The notes under the pieces: model-generated
What the model was told of the DNA's origin: nothing
Databases searched by the model: none
What the model saw: only the letters and a program-made list of their open reading frames with translations
Shown here: positions 9,416 through 17,772 of the stretch, piece by piece
Layout of the letters: every line of letters begins with the position of its first letter
Numbering within the stretch: position 1 is the first letter of the stretch
Position numbers and translations under genes: made by a program
NCBI GenBank assembly: GCA_015063695.1
Contig: SVTQ01000021.1
Coordinates: 1-40,987, forward strand
Source of the DNA: Oscillospiraceae bacterium
GTDB lineage: Bacteria; Bacillota; Clostridia; Oscillospirales; CAG-272
Reading direction: 5' to 3'
Length of the DNA: 40,987 bases

Positions 9416-9457
9416 CTGTTGCATCCCACGGGGGGCTTTCCCCCCGTGATGCAGCAG
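9416..9457 (+). promoter_or_regulatory. Very stable hairpin between pilin and sortase genes
   Basis: A GC-rich stem (CACGGGGGG with CCCCCCGTG, loop CTTT) sits on a second 9-bp stem (CTGTTGCAT with ATGCAGCAG), separated by a 2-nt bulge. No T run follows; the sortase ribosome binding site AAGGAG begins a few bases later. It is best read as a 3'-end stabiliser or partial terminator giving more pilin than sortase transcript. Confidence 0.75.
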
Positions 9458-9470
9458 TAAGGAGAATTCT

Positions 9471-10313
9471 ATGAAAAAGCACCTTTCCACAATAATACTC
9501 GTTGCAGTGCTTATCGTAGGATTGTCCCTTCTGCTGTATCCTACGGTCAGCGACTATTGGAACTCCATGCACCAGTCCAAAGCCATTGCTTCCTACGTTG
9601 ACGAGATCGCAAATCTCGACAAAGAAAGCTCTGAGGCTCTTTGGAAAAAAGCGGAAGAATTCAACAAAAGCATTCAGTACAGAAAAAACGTTTACGTGCT
9701 GTCAGAAGAGGAAACGTCTCTTTATAACTCTCTTCTGAACCCTGCCGGAAACGGAATAATGGGCTACGTGGAGATTCCTTCCATAGGCGCTTCCCTTCCC
9801 ATATACCACACCACAGAAGAGGCGGTTATACAGATAGGCGCAGGTCACATGGAGTGGACAAGCCTTCCCATCGGCGGCGAGAGCTCACATTCCGTTATTT
9901 CAAGTCACAGAGGCCTTCCCTCTGCACGTCTTTTCACTGACCTTGATAAGCTCGCCGTCGGTGATATATTTATGCTCCGCGTGCTTAACGAAACCTTGAC
10001 CTATGAGATAGACCAAATACTTATAGTGAAGCCCAATCAGTCGGAGGCGCTGAGAATTGAAGAAGATGCCGACCTTTGCACCCTCGTCACCTGCACCCCC
10101 TACGGAATAAACAGCCACAGACTGCTTGTCAGAGGTCACAGAATTGAAAATGCTACAGACGTCTCCGAGCTCCACGTAACCGCAGATGCGCTCCAGATAA
10201 GACCCATGCTTATTGCTCCTATGATAGCACTGCCCATTCTGCTTGTGCTGCTCATAGTGCTTCTTATACCCAAAAAGAAAAAAAGAGGAGGTTCAATTTA
10301 TGAAGATGATTAA
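9471..10313 (+). CDS. Class C (pilus-polymerising) sortase
   Basis: Membrane-anchored cysteine transpeptidase of 280 aa that would cleave LPxTG signals and join pilin subunits through a Lys. It has an N-terminal membrane helix (about 5-25), then the class C-like motif LYPTVSDYWNS. The catalytic triad is visible: His146 in ISSHRGLP, Cys208 in TLVTCTPYG and Arg217 in SHRLLVRGHR. A second, C-terminal membrane helix (about 243-265) and basic tail follow, typical of class C. A lid segment is not obvious by eye. The start at ATG 9471 has AAGGAG upstream. Its last bases overlap the minor subunit start at 10300. Placement directly after the pilin makes that protein the probable main substrate. Confidence 0.94.
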   Translation: MKKHLSTIILVAVLIVGLSLLLYPTVSDYWNSMHQSKAIASYVDEIANLDKESSEALWKKAEEFNKSIQYRKNVYVLSEEETSLYNSLLNPAGNGIMGYVEIPSIGASLPIYHTTEEAVIQIGAGHMEWTSLPIGGESSHSVISSHRGLPSARLFTDLDKLAVGDIFMLRVLNETLTYEIDQILIVKPNQSEALRIEEDADLCTLVTCTPYGINSHRLLVRGHRIENATDVSELHVTADALQIRPMLIAPMIALPILLVLLIVLLIPKKKKRGGSIYEDD

Positions 10314-11283
10314 ACGTTTCTCTACTCTTCTTCTCTTGTTCCTTATCACATTCTCAACAATTATTTTTCCCGCTCTCGCCGTAGGTATTGAAAAAGAAAA
10401 AAGCGTTTCTCTTAACATTACCTTCGGGAGCGGCGAAAAGGCCGTAACGGATGCCGTTTTCAATATCTACCTTGTGGCAGACTGCGATGAAAACGGAGAG
10501 CTCCGCGCCACAGAGGATTTCCGCCAGTTCAACGTAAACGTTGACGGAGAGAACGACGGCTACTGGAAGGATATGGTGCAGGATCTTGAAAACCACGTAA
10601 CGACCTTTGAGCTTGCACCCTTGGACAGCGGCAAAACGGACGAAAACGGCGCTCTTGTATTCCCCACCGCCGAAAAGGCGCTGACACACGGTCTTTATCT
10701 TGTCACCGCCCCCCGTCACATAGAAGACGGCATCGCCTACGACACCACGCCTTTTTTAGTTCTTCTTCCCACTGCGGACAGAGAAAACGATCTTTGGATA
10801 TATGATGTCAAGGTTTCTCCCAAGTTCACCTCGGAGGAAATTCCCGAGACAGTGGCAAGAAAAGTGCTTAAGGTATGGGACGACAAGGGCTATGAAAAAG
10901 AACGCCCCGAAAGCATCACAGTAAAGCTTTTGAAGGACGGAAAGCTCTTTGAGACCGTTATTCTGTCTGCAGAGAACAACTGGAGCTATAAATGGGATGC
11001 GCTTGACGGTAAGGCAAAATGGACTGTGGCGGAAGAGCCCGTAGAAGGCTACGTTTCCACAGTATCCCGTGAAGGAATAACCTTTGTAATAAAGAACACC
11101 TCAAAAAATATTACGCCTGACGTAACCACGGACGGAACCGAAAGCGGAACCGAAAAGGATCCTTCCCTTCCTCAGACAGGTCTCTTGTGGTGGCCCGTTG
11201 TGCTCCTTTTCACACTGGGACTTCTCTTTGTGTCACTGGGCCTTATAAAGCGCCGCAGCTCACAAAATAATATCGAAAAATAA
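10300..11283 (+). CDS. Minor pilus subunit, SpaA/Cna-B protein with LPQTG anchor
   Basis: A 327-aa secreted ancillary pilin. A signal peptide (about 1-27, MKMIKRFSTLLLL to ALA) precedes a SpaA-like domain (about 35-175), where AVFNIYLVADCDENGEL and a later LTHGLYLVTAPR are characteristic. A Cna-B domain (about 185-270) contains RKVLKVWDDKGYEKERPESI and WTVAEEPVEGY. LPQTG is at 290-294, followed by LLWWPVVLLF helix and a basic tail. The first ATG overlaps the end of the sortase gene by 14 nt and has GAGGAGG about 8 nt upstream; a second ATG two codons later is possible. In known pili such small SpaA-like subunits often sit at the base or tip. The overlap means its expression is coupled to the sortase. 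Confidence 0.9.
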   Translation: MKMIKRFSTLLLLFLITFSTIIFPALAVGIEKEKSVSLNITFGSGEKAVTDAVFNIYLVADCDENGELRATEDFRQFNVNVDGENDGYWKDMVQDLENHVTTFELAPLDSGKTDENGALVFPTAEKALTHGLYLVTAPRHIEDGIAYDTTPFLVLLPTADRENDLWIYDVKVSPKFTSEEIPETVARKVLKVWDDKGYEKERPESITVKLLKDGKLFETVILSAENNWSYKWDALDGKAKWTVAEEPVEGYVSTVSREGITFVIKNTSKNITPDVTTDGTESGTEKDPSLPQTGLLWWPVVLLFTLGLLFVSLGLIKRRSSQNNIEK

Positions 11284-11292
11284 AAACCTGTT

Positions 11293-11943
11293 ATGAAGAT
11301 AAAAAAAGGAAGTATACTAATAACCGCAGGGCTTCTCCTTATAGGAGCAGCATGCGCCCTTGTGGGATACAATTTGTACAGAGAGACCTCTGCAGAAAAA
11401 TTTTCCGAGAGTCTTACCGCAGAGCTTCTTGAAATAATACCCGAGGTGAAAGAGGAAGCAGGCAACCTTTCTTCCGATGAGTCTGACAAAGACATCTTCT
11501 CCTCGGAAAACAAAGAGATTCCCGACCATATACTGAACCCCGAAATGGAGATGCCTACCGTTTCCATTGACGGTAATGATTATATAGGAGTTCTCAGCAT
11601 CCCCTCTCTGGAGCTTGAGCTCCCCGTAATGAGCACATGGAGCTACCCTGCACTAAACGTTGCCCCCTGCAGATATTCGGGCTCTGTTTACAAGGACAGC
11701 ATGGTTATTGCCGCTCATAATTACAGATGTCATTTTGCGGATATTCAGTATCTTGAAGAAGGTGCCCGCGTATACTTTACGGATGTAAACGGGAACGTCT
11801 TCAACTACACCGTAGCGCTTCGTGAAATTCTTGATGCAACCTCAGTTTCGGATATGACAACGTCAGGCTTTCCCCTCACGCTTTTCACCTGTAACGCCGG
11901 CGGATACGCAAGAGTTACGGTAAGATGCGAAATTGCAGATTAA
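11293..11943 (+). CDS. Second sortase family protein
   Basis: A 216-aa sortase with an N-terminal signal-anchor helix (about 7-25) and no C-terminal helix, so it is unlike the class C enzyme upstream. A disordered acidic linker (about 50-85) precedes the catalytic domain, which opens with DYIGVLSIPSLELELPV. Active-site residues are His142 (AAHNYRCHF), Cys200 (TLFTCNAGGY) and a following Arg (R207 or R211). It starts 9 nt after the minor pilin stop, and the ribosome binding site is weak, suggesting coupling. Two roles are reasonable: anchoring the finished pilus to the wall, or adding one of the minor subunits. I cannot assign it with confidence to class A, B or D. Confidence 0.88.
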   Translation: MKIKKGSILITAGLLLIGAACALVGYNLYRETSAEKFSESLTAELLEIIPEVKEEAGNLSSDESDKDIFSSENKEIPDHILNPEMEMPTVSIDGNDYIGVLSIPSLELELPVMSTWSYPALNVAPCRYSGSVYKDSMVIAAHNYRCHFADIQYLEEGARVYFTDVNGNVFNYTVALREILDATSVSDMTTSGFPLTLFTCNAGGYARVTVRCEIAD

Positions 11944-11982
11944 GATTTTAAACCCTTTGCGCGATTTTAAACTTTGGTATTT

Positions 11983-13392
11983 ATGGTAAAAGAAAAAAGA
12001 TCGGCTTCGCCGAGTGTAACAGTAAGATCATTTATAACTGCCATTCTGGTAGTTCTCGTGCTGATGGTACTCACCTACGTTCTGACGTTTTTCATCCCCT
12101 CAGGTGAATATGCCAGAATAACAGATGAAGCAGGCAACACGGTCATTGACCCCGAAGCAGGATTTACCTTCACGGAAGGCGCGCTTCCCTTCTGGAAATG
12201 GTGCCTTTCGCCCTTCCTTGTTCTGGGCGCTGACGGCGGCGGAATGATTGCCGCCATCATAGCTTTCCTTCTTGTTATCGGCGGTGTTTTCAACTGCCTT
12301 GACAAGTGCGGACTGATGAAATATATGCTCGACCGAATAGTTTTCAAGTTCGGAAAAGCAAAATATAAGCTCCTCTCTGCTGTGGCCTTCTTCTTCATGG
12401 CGATGGGTGCCTTTATCGGCTCCTTTGAGGAGTGTATTCCTCTCGTTCCCATCGTGGTGGCACTGTCTGTCAGTCTCGGCTGGGATGCCCTTACAGGCAT
12501 GGGAATGAGCCTTCTGGCGGTAGGCTGCGGCTTTGCCTCGGGCGTTTGCAATCCCTTTACGGTGGGAGTTGCCCAGGGCCTCGCAGGTCTTCCCATGTTT
12601 TCGGGAATATGGTTCAGACTTATCTGCTTTGCCCTCATCTATGCTCTTCTTATGTTCTTCCTTATCGGCCACGCAAAGAAAGCCGAAAAAGGAATTGTCA
12701 GCATGACGGCAAAGGGCAATTTTGAAAAAGATCCTCGGATGGACAAAGCCCTCACCTGCTTTGGAGTAATTCTCGGAGTTGGAATTCTTGCAGTCCTCTC
12801 CTCGGGCTTTATAACCGCCCTTCAGGACTATACCATGATAATCGTGGCGGTCATGTTCCTTGTGGCAGGTGTCAGCGCAACTCTTGTTTCGGGCGCAAGC
12901 GGAAGGTTTCTTGCAAAGAATTTCGGAAGCGGAACTGTGGCGATCCTTCCCGCAGTACTTCTTATCCTTATGGCAAGCTCAGTAAAATACACCCTCACCG
13001 AAGCAAAGGTGCTTGATACTATCCTCTACTATGCAGTTGAAGCGGCAGGCGGCCTTCCCACATGGCTTATCATTCTGTTTATCTACCTTATAGTGCTGGT
13101 GATGAACTTCTTTATAAGCTCCGGCTCGGCAAAGGCATTTCTGCTTATCCCCCTTATCGTCCCCATGGCTCAGCTCTTCGGCATCGAGCCTCAGCTCTGC
13201 GTCCTCGCCTTCGCCTTCGGAGACGGCTTTTCAAACGTTTTCTACCCCACAAATGCGGCGCTTCTTATCTCCCTCGGACTTGCAGACGTAAGCTACACAA
13301 AATGGGCAAAATTCACCCTTAAATTCCAAACGGCAAACCTTATCCTCACTTCCCTTCTTCTCCTTGTAGGTCTTGCTATTGGATACAGATAA
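11983..13392 (+). CDS. YfcC/DcuC-type anion carrier
   Basis: A 469-aa integral membrane protein with about 12 hydrophobic helices, of the YfcC group within the DcuC/ion-transporter superfamily. Substrate is not established; C4-dicarboxylates, or amino-acid or peptide-derived acids, are usual guesses. After a basic start (MVKEKRSASPS) come the first helix with TYVLTFFIPSGEYAR, then a periplasmic-type loop and the conserved blocks MAMGAFIGSFEECIPLVPI and CGFASGVCNPFTVGVAQ. The second half repeats the fold and has FFISSGSAKAFLLIPL and FGDGFSNVFYPTNA, which line the substrate site in the family. The ATG at 11983 is preferred to a TTG at 11974; neither has a clear ribosome binding site. It lies 39 nt after the sortase and might be read through from the pilus operon. 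Confidence 0.88.
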   Translation: MVKEKRSASPSVTVRSFITAILVVLVLMVLTYVLTFFIPSGEYARITDEAGNTVIDPEAGFTFTEGALPFWKWCLSPFLVLGADGGGMIAAIIAFLLVIGGVFNCLDKCGLMKYMLDRIVFKFGKAKYKLLSAVAFFFMAMGAFIGSFEECIPLVPIVVALSVSLGWDALTGMGMSLLAVGCGFASGVCNPFTVGVAQGLAGLPMFSGIWFRLICFALIYALLMFFLIGHAKKAEKGIVSMTAKGNFEKDPRMDKALTCFGVILGVGILAVLSSGFITALQDYTMIIVAVMFLVAGVSATLVSGASGRFLAKNFGSGTVAILPAVLLILMASSVKYTLTEAKVLDTILYYAVEAAGGLPTWLIILFIYLIVLVMNFFISSGSAKAFLLIPLIVPMAQLFGIEPQLCVLAFAFGDGFSNVFYPTNAALLISLGLADVSYTKWAKFTLKFQTANLILTSLLLLVGLAIGYR

Positions 13393-13421
13393 AAGCATAA
13401 CTTTGCATCAGATAATCTTAT

Positions 13422-13497
13422 AAGACACCTCAACCTCACCAAAGCCTTCTCCAGCGGGAGAAGGTGGCAAGCGCCAGCTTGACGGATGAGGTGTCTT
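13422..13497. repeat. Structured repeat: outer inverted repeat enclosing two hairpins
   Basis: A perfect 11-bp inverted repeat (AAGACACCTCA at 13422-13432, TGAGGTGTCTT at 13487-13497) encloses two hairpins: CCTTCTCC/GGAGAAGG (13445-13464) and CAAGC/GCTTG (13468-13481). This three-stem layout looks like a small dispersed element or a bidirectional terminator of the upstream carrier gene. Confidence 0.7.
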
Positions 13498-13511
13498 TTA
13501 ACGTTAAAGTA

Positions 13512-13560
13512 ACTCCTCATCCACCACCATGTGGTCCCCCTTCTCCCTCAGGAGAAGGCT
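13512..13560 (+). repeat. 49-bp two-hairpin dispersed repeat, copy 1
   Basis: Contains hairpins ACCAC-CAT-GTGGT and CCTTCTCC-CTCA-GGAGAAGG. A second copy is at 35985-36033 and differs only in the three bases of the first loop (CAT to TTC). Confidence 0.85.
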
Positions 13561-13582
13561 TCTATTTTCCTCAAATACAGTA

Positions 13583-13627
13583 AAACGTCCCCGCGAAGGT
13601 TTTCCAACGCAGGGACGTTTGTCTTTT
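13583..13627 (+). terminator. Terminator-like inverted repeat
   Basis: AAACGTCCC (13583-13591) pairs perfectly with GGGACGTTT (13612-13620), and the right arm is followed by GTCTTTT. The 20-nt loop is longer than usual. It could end transcripts coming from the carrier gene. Confidence 0.55.
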
Positions 13628-13689
13628 AGTTACGAATTTATAATTGTATTAATCTGCTTTGCGTAAGCGTTTTTTTCTTTGCCTTTCAC

Positions 13690-13715
13690 GGACAGTCGAG
13701 GACGCCTGTCCCTAC
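13690..13715 (-). repeat. REP-like palindrome (GGACAG family), copy R1
   Basis: Read on the minus strand it starts with GTAG and continues into an imperfect hairpin with GGACAG/CTGTCC stem, an inner mismatch and a TCCT loop. It matches copies R3 and R5 exactly over 26 nt. Apart from this and the neighbouring repeats and terminators, 13393-13852 holds no gene that I can support. Confidence 0.85.
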
Positions 13716-13810
13716 AAGCCACTCTTTTCATTTGCTTTTCTTTTCTTTTTTACTTAACGGTTAACCTTTTCTGAACCGCATCAAACTTTCACGTAGTTTT
13801 CATTTTACAA

Positions 13811-13838
13811 AAAACTCCCTTGAGCTCAAGGGAGTTTT
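13811..13838 (-). terminator. Bidirectional terminator of the BMP transporter operon
   Basis: A perfect 28-bp palindrome with AAAACTCCCTTGAG as its left half ends in TTTT on both strands. It lies 15 nt beyond the stop codon of the last gene of the minus-strand operon. Confidence 0.85.
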
Positions 13839-13852
13839 CTTCGTAAAATTGT

Positions 13853-14821
13853 TTATCTGTCTTCTCTGAAGTAAGGAAGACCGAGGTTTGCGGGAGGCTG
13901 ATGCTCTTTTTTGTTCATCATACTTGTTATGATCAAGACGATAATTGTAATAATATACGGCAACATTTTAAGCACTTCGCGGCCTGAAAATGAAATATTT
14001 CCAAATACGAATGCTGAAATATACAAAGCTCCAAAAACGTATGAACCGATAATTGAAACGTTTGGCTTCCATAACGTAAAAATAACAAGAGCAATTGCAA
14101 GCCAGCCGAATGCTTCAATGGTTGAAGCATTTTCCCAGCTTCCTTTAACGTAATCCATAATATAGAATACTCCGCCAAAGCCTGCAATACCGCTGCCTAC
14201 AAGAATAGCCGTATACTTATACTTGGTGATATTAACACCCATAGCATCTGCAGTTGCGGTGTTTTCACCGATTGCGCGAAGATTGAGACCAACCTTTGTG
14301 CGATTGAAAATAAAGGTGGTAACCAAGGCAATTACAATGGCGAAATACACGTAAAATCCGTGTCCGAACAACACCTTGACCACCCCGCCGGAATTTTCGG
14401 CAAAGGGTAAGCTTTTTGCAATAATTTTACCTGCAACGGAAAAATTACTCTTGTCAACGTAGGAATGCATTAAGAACTGTGTAAGTCCATTACCGAAAAT
14501 AGTGATCGCAAGACCTGTAATATTCTGATTGCAACGGAACGTAATCGTCATTACGGCATAAATTGCGCCTGTAAGTGAAGCAAAAAGGAACGCACCGAAT
14601 AGCGAAACCAGAATAAGCATGATCCAGGATGCATTTTCAACTGTCTTAAGACTGTTCATATAAAGACTTACAAAAAGACATCCCCCCACGGTACCCGTAC
14701 ACATAATGCCGGGAATACCAAGGTTTAAGTGACCTGCTTTTTCCGTAATAGTTTCACCGATACAACCGAAAAGAAGAACCGTGCCTATTGCAATGGCACT
14801 TATTAAGAATGTAACTGTCAT
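13853..14821 (-). CDS. ABC transporter permease (BMP/nucleoside-type), second permease
   Basis: A 322-aa inner-membrane permease of the BPD_transp_2 family, the same group as the NupQ/YufQ and BmpD proteins that import nucleosides or related sugars. About nine or ten helices are visible. The conserved N-terminal stretch GCIGETITEKAGHLNLGIPGIMCTG carries the family's EK-G-NLGI motif, and the cytoplasmic coupling loop reads RTKVGLNLRAIGENTATADAMGVN. Its ATG overlaps the upstream permease stop by 4 nt (ATGA), so translation is coupled. It is the last gene of the operon and is followed by a strong palindromic terminator. It would form the channel together with the 366-aa permease. Confidence 0.93.
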   Translation of the reverse strand: MTVTFLISAIAIGTVLLFGCIGETITEKAGHLNLGIPGIMCTGTVGGCLFVSLYMNSLKTVENASWIMLILVSLFGAFLFASLTGAIYAVMTITFRCNQNITGLAITIFGNGLTQFLMHSYVDKSNFSVAGKIIAKSLPFAENSGGVVKVLFGHGFYVYFAIVIALVTTFIFNRTKVGLNLRAIGENTATADAMGVNITKYKYTAILVGSGIAGFGGVFYIMDYVKGSWENASTIEAFGWLAIALVIFTLWKPNVSIIGSYVFGALYISAFVFGNISFSGREVLKMLPYIITIIVLIITSMMNKKEHQPPANLGLPYFREDR

Positions 14822-15918
14822 TTCTTAACTTCCTCCTTTTCTTTTTTTCTGAAAACAAGCCTATAGTTAATAAAGAACGAGCATATGATAACTGCAAAAT
14901 AAACAATACCTACAACGATATTTGAAATTGAGTCATTTGTAAACATGAACGTTTTTCTTACTTCAACCATACCCTTTGAAATAAAGGTGATAAAAAAGCT
15001 TGTAAGTATAATCATCAACGGATTAAACGCCGCAAGCCAAGTTGTCATAATACCCGTAAAGCCCATATTGTTTGCAGATGCTGTACTGATCGTGTGGTTG
15101 ATCGAGCCTGCAAGAACAAATCCTACAAGGCCTGCAATCGCACCTGATAAGATCATTGTTCTGACGATAACCTTATCAACTTTAATACCAACGTATTTTG
15201 CCGTGTTTACGCTTTCGCCCACAACGGAAATTTCATAACCGTGCTTTGAAGAACGAAGATAAACGTGCATCAAAGCTGCAATTATAAAGAACATGATGAT
15301 AGGCAATAAATATTTGTTGCCTATTTCAGGAATATTACCGTGTGAAATGGGAGCTAATACACCTGAACCGGATTTAACCCATATTGTAATGCATAAGGAT
15401 ACAAGACCTTGGGCTATGTAGTTCATCATCAGAGTGAAAAGAGACTCATTAGTATTGAATTTTGCCTTGAAAAAAGCAGGAATTGCTGCCCATACGGCAC
15501 CTGCCAGAATACTGGCTAAAAGCATTATCAAAATCAATAACGAATCAGCTATTTTCCCGCCGAGATAGAACATACACGCAATAGCTGCAAGACAGCCAAC
15601 AAGAATCTGGCCGTTACCGCCAAGATTCCAGAATTTCATCTTAAAAGCAGGTAACAATGCCATCGATGTACCGAGAAGAAGAGCGGTATCCTGAAGCAAA
15701 AGCCAGAACTTACGCTCACTTCCGATTGCGCCCGCAAACAGTGACCCGAAGAAATCACCTAAACCCTTTTCGGAAAACATCATTGAAATCAATCCGCTAA
15801 ACAGTAATCCTCCAATAATTGCAAAGGCATAAATCAGAATTACTTTATGAATCTTAATACTGTCACGCTTGACAATTCGAACAAAAGGTTCTTTTAAATT
15901 ACTTTTATTCTTTTTCAT
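14818..15918 (-). CDS. ABC transporter permease (BMP/nucleoside-type), first permease
   Basis: A 366-aa membrane permease paired with the following 322-aa one (NupP/YufP/BmpC type). After a basic cytoplasmic start (MKKNKSNLKEPFVRIVKRD) come about ten helices. Characteristic blocks are FKMKFWNLGGNGQILVGCLAA, FKAKFNTNESLFTLMMNYIAQ and the coupling helix region RSSKHGYEISVVGESVNTAKYVGI. The C-terminus is highly charged (FRKKEKEEVKK). The start overlaps the ATPase stop by 4 nt and the stop overlaps the next permease by 4 nt, so the three genes form a tightly coupled unit. The exact substrate cannot be read from the sequence. Confidence 0.93.
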   Translation of the reverse strand: MKKNKSNLKEPFVRIVKRDSIKIHKVILIYAFAIIGGLLFSGLISMMFSEKGLGDFFGSLFAGAIGSERKFWLLLQDTALLLGTSMALLPAFKMKFWNLGGNGQILVGCLAAIACMFYLGGKIADSLLILIMLLASILAGAVWAAIPAFFKAKFNTNESLFTLMMNYIAQGLVSLCITIWVKSGSGVLAPISHGNIPEIGNKYLLPIIMFFIIAALMHVYLRSSKHGYEISVVGESVNTAKYVGIKVDKVIVRTMILSGAIAGLVGFVLAGSINHTISTASANNMGFTGIMTTWLAAFNPLMIILTSFFITFISKGMVEVRKTFMFTNDSISNIVVGIVYFAVIICSFFINYRLVFRKKEKEEVKK

Positions 15919-17615
15919 TCTGCTGCCTCACTTCCTGAAGATTTGACCATCAAAAGACCGATTTCGTCCTTTGTGGTAGTTCTTGCATCAACGATACCCG
16001 AAACCTTACCACCGCTTAAAATCAATATTCTGTCGCTGAGAGCCATCAAAACGTCCAGATCTTCACCGACGAAAATGACCGAAACTCCTTTTTGCTTTTG
16101 CTCGTTAAGAAGGTTATATATTGTGTATGACGAGTTAATATCCAGACCGCGAACAGGATATGCGGTCATTAAGATCGCAGGGGATGCGGCAATTTCACGG
16201 CCAACAAGGACCTTTTGAACGTTACCGCCGGAAAGCTTTCTGACAGCAGTATGTGAATCGGGAGTATTTACCTTCAATTCATCAATAATTCTGTCAGCCA
16301 GATCCTGCGGACGTTTTCTGTCAAGAAACATTGACTTGCCCTTACGGTAACTGCGAAGCATCATGTTATCAACAATATCCATGTTTCCTACAAGTCCCAT
16401 ACCGAGTCTATCCTCGGGAACAAAGGAAAGACGAATACCAAGCTCGCGTATCTCTTTCGGAGTTTTATCTTTAAGGTCTATAACCTCATCTTCTTTGAAG
16501 ATGATTTTTTCACTGCTTACAAGCTCTTTAATTTCCTTTTTGGAAAGCTTTGAAAAGTCTATATCATTTCCATTTTTATCCTTGAAGGAATTTTCCTTTG
16601 CAAGTTCCATAACACGCTTATATGACTTGTGGAAAAAGGAAACAGGCTTATCCTTTTTAGGATGATAATAAGTCAACGTACCGCTTTCATAATAATTAAG
16701 ACCCGCAATAGCCTCCAGAAGTTCCTTCTGACCGGAACCGGCAATACCTGCAATACCGAGAATCTCACCGCCAAATGCTTCAAATGAAACGTTATCGAGC
16801 GCATTAAAGCCGTCGGGGTCCTTGACCGTAAGACCGGAAACGGAAAGTCTAAGTTTTCTGTCAACAGGATCTGTACGGTTAATGTTAAGGTCGATCTTTT
16901 CACCAACCATCATTTCCGTAAGCTCTTTTTCTGAAGTTTCCGCCGTGTTTACGGTTGCGATATGGTAACCCTTACGCAACACCGAAACTCTGTCAGAGAT
17001 CTCCATAACCTCATTTAATTTATGTGTAATGATAATGATGGATTTGCCGTCATCTCTCATTGCACTGAGCACCTTGAATAAGCTTCTTATTTCTTGGGGA
17101 GTTAAAACTGCTGTAGGTTCATCTAAAATAAGAATATCAGCACCTCTGTATAAAACCTTAAGGATCTCAACAGTTTGCTTTTCCGAAACGGACATTTCAT
17201 AGATCTTCTTATCAAGATTTATATTAAATCCGTATTTTTTTGCCATTTCTTTAATACGGTTATTTACTTCTTTAAGATTATATTTTTCGCCTTCAATACC
17301 TAAAGCAACATTTTGTGCAGCGCTGAAAATATCGATCAGCTTGAAATGCTGATGAATCATACCGATCTTATGATCATAAGCATCACGGGGGGAGCTTATA
17401 ACAACTTCTTCGCCGTTAATAAGTATTCTTCCGGAGTCGGGATAATAAATACCGGCTACCATATTCATAAGGGTCGTTTTACCACAACCGTTTTCACCGA
17501 GAATTGAAAGGATCTCACCTTTATATACGTCTAAACTTACATTATTGTTTGCAATAACCTTAGAACCAAATGTTTTGGTAATATTTTTCAGTTGTAAGAT
17601 GACAGTTTTTTCCAT
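15915..17615 (-). CDS. ABC transporter ATP-binding protein with two nucleotide-binding domains
   Basis: A 566-aa cytoplasmic ATPase powering the BMP-type importer (YufO/NupO/BmpB relatives). Domain 1 has Walker A GENGCGKT (40-47), a signature read as MSVSEKQTVEI instead of the commoner LSVGxQQRVEI, and Walker B ILILDEPTAVLTPQE. Domain 2 (from about 262) has the family's degenerate Walker A (GIAGSGQKE), signature LSGGNVQK and a Walker B region with the unusual ILMTAYPVRGLD. A highly charged insertion of about 50 residues (about 315-370, rich in K, D and E) lies between the domain-2 P-loop region and SFVPEDR, making the protein longer than the usual 500-520 aa. The start has GGAGC nearby. The gene lies 157 nt after the lipoprotein gene. 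Confidence 0.93.
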   Translation of the reverse strand: MEKTVILQLKNITKTFGSKVIANNNVSLDVYKGEILSILGENGCGKTTLMNMVAGIYYPDSGRILINGEEVVISSPRDAYDHKIGMIHQHFKLIDIFSAAQNVALGIEGEKYNLKEVNNRIKEMAKKYGFNINLDKKIYEMSVSEKQTVEILKVLYRGADILILDEPTAVLTPQEIRSLFKVLSAMRDDGKSIIIITHKLNEVMEISDRVSVLRKGYHIATVNTAETSEKELTEMMVGEKIDLNINRTDPVDRKLRLSVSGLTVKDPDGFNALDNVSFEAFGGEILGIAGIAGSGQKELLEAIAGLNYYESGTLTYYHPKKDKPVSFFHKSYKRVMELAKENSFKDKNGNDIDFSKLSKKEIKELVSSEKIIFKEDEVIDLKDKTPKEIRELGIRLSFVPEDRLGMGLVGNMDIVDNMMLRSYRKGKSMFLDRKRPQDLADRIIDELKVNTPDSHTAVRKLSGGNVQKVLVGREIAASPAILMTAYPVRGLDINSSYTIYNLLNEQKQKGVSVIFVGEDLDVLMALSDRILILSGGKVSGIVDARTTTKDEIGLLMVKSSGSEAAE

Positions 17616-17664
17616 AAGAAGCTCCTTAAATAATAAAGGATGTTGTTTTGCTTATTGTTCAAAG

Positions 17665-17692
17665 AAAGGCGAAGTTGTTGCGCTTCGCCTTT
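17665..17692 (-). promoter_or_regulatory. Hairpin between lipoprotein and ATPase genes
   Basis: AAAGGCGAAG (17665-17674) pairs perfectly with CTTCGCCTTT (17683-17692). In the minus direction the stem is followed by CTTTG, not a full T run. It probably protects the lipoprotein mRNA or partly ends transcription. Confidence 0.6.
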
Positions 17693-17702
17693 CCCCTTAA
17701 GA

Positions 17703-17738
17703 GAACCCCAAGTCGTCTTACGACAACTCGAGGACCCC
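17703..17738 (+). repeat. 36-nt covarying hairpin repeat, copy A
   Basis: Starts GAACCCCAAG, ends GGACCCC, and contains the hairpin arms GTCGTC and GACAAC around a TTAC loop. Two other full copies are at 35867-35902 and 30685-30720 (opposite strand). It lies in the gap inside the BMP transporter operon. Confidence 0.85.
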
Positions 17739-17772
17739 TTTTAAAATTAAACAAGAATAATCTTAAAGCAAA

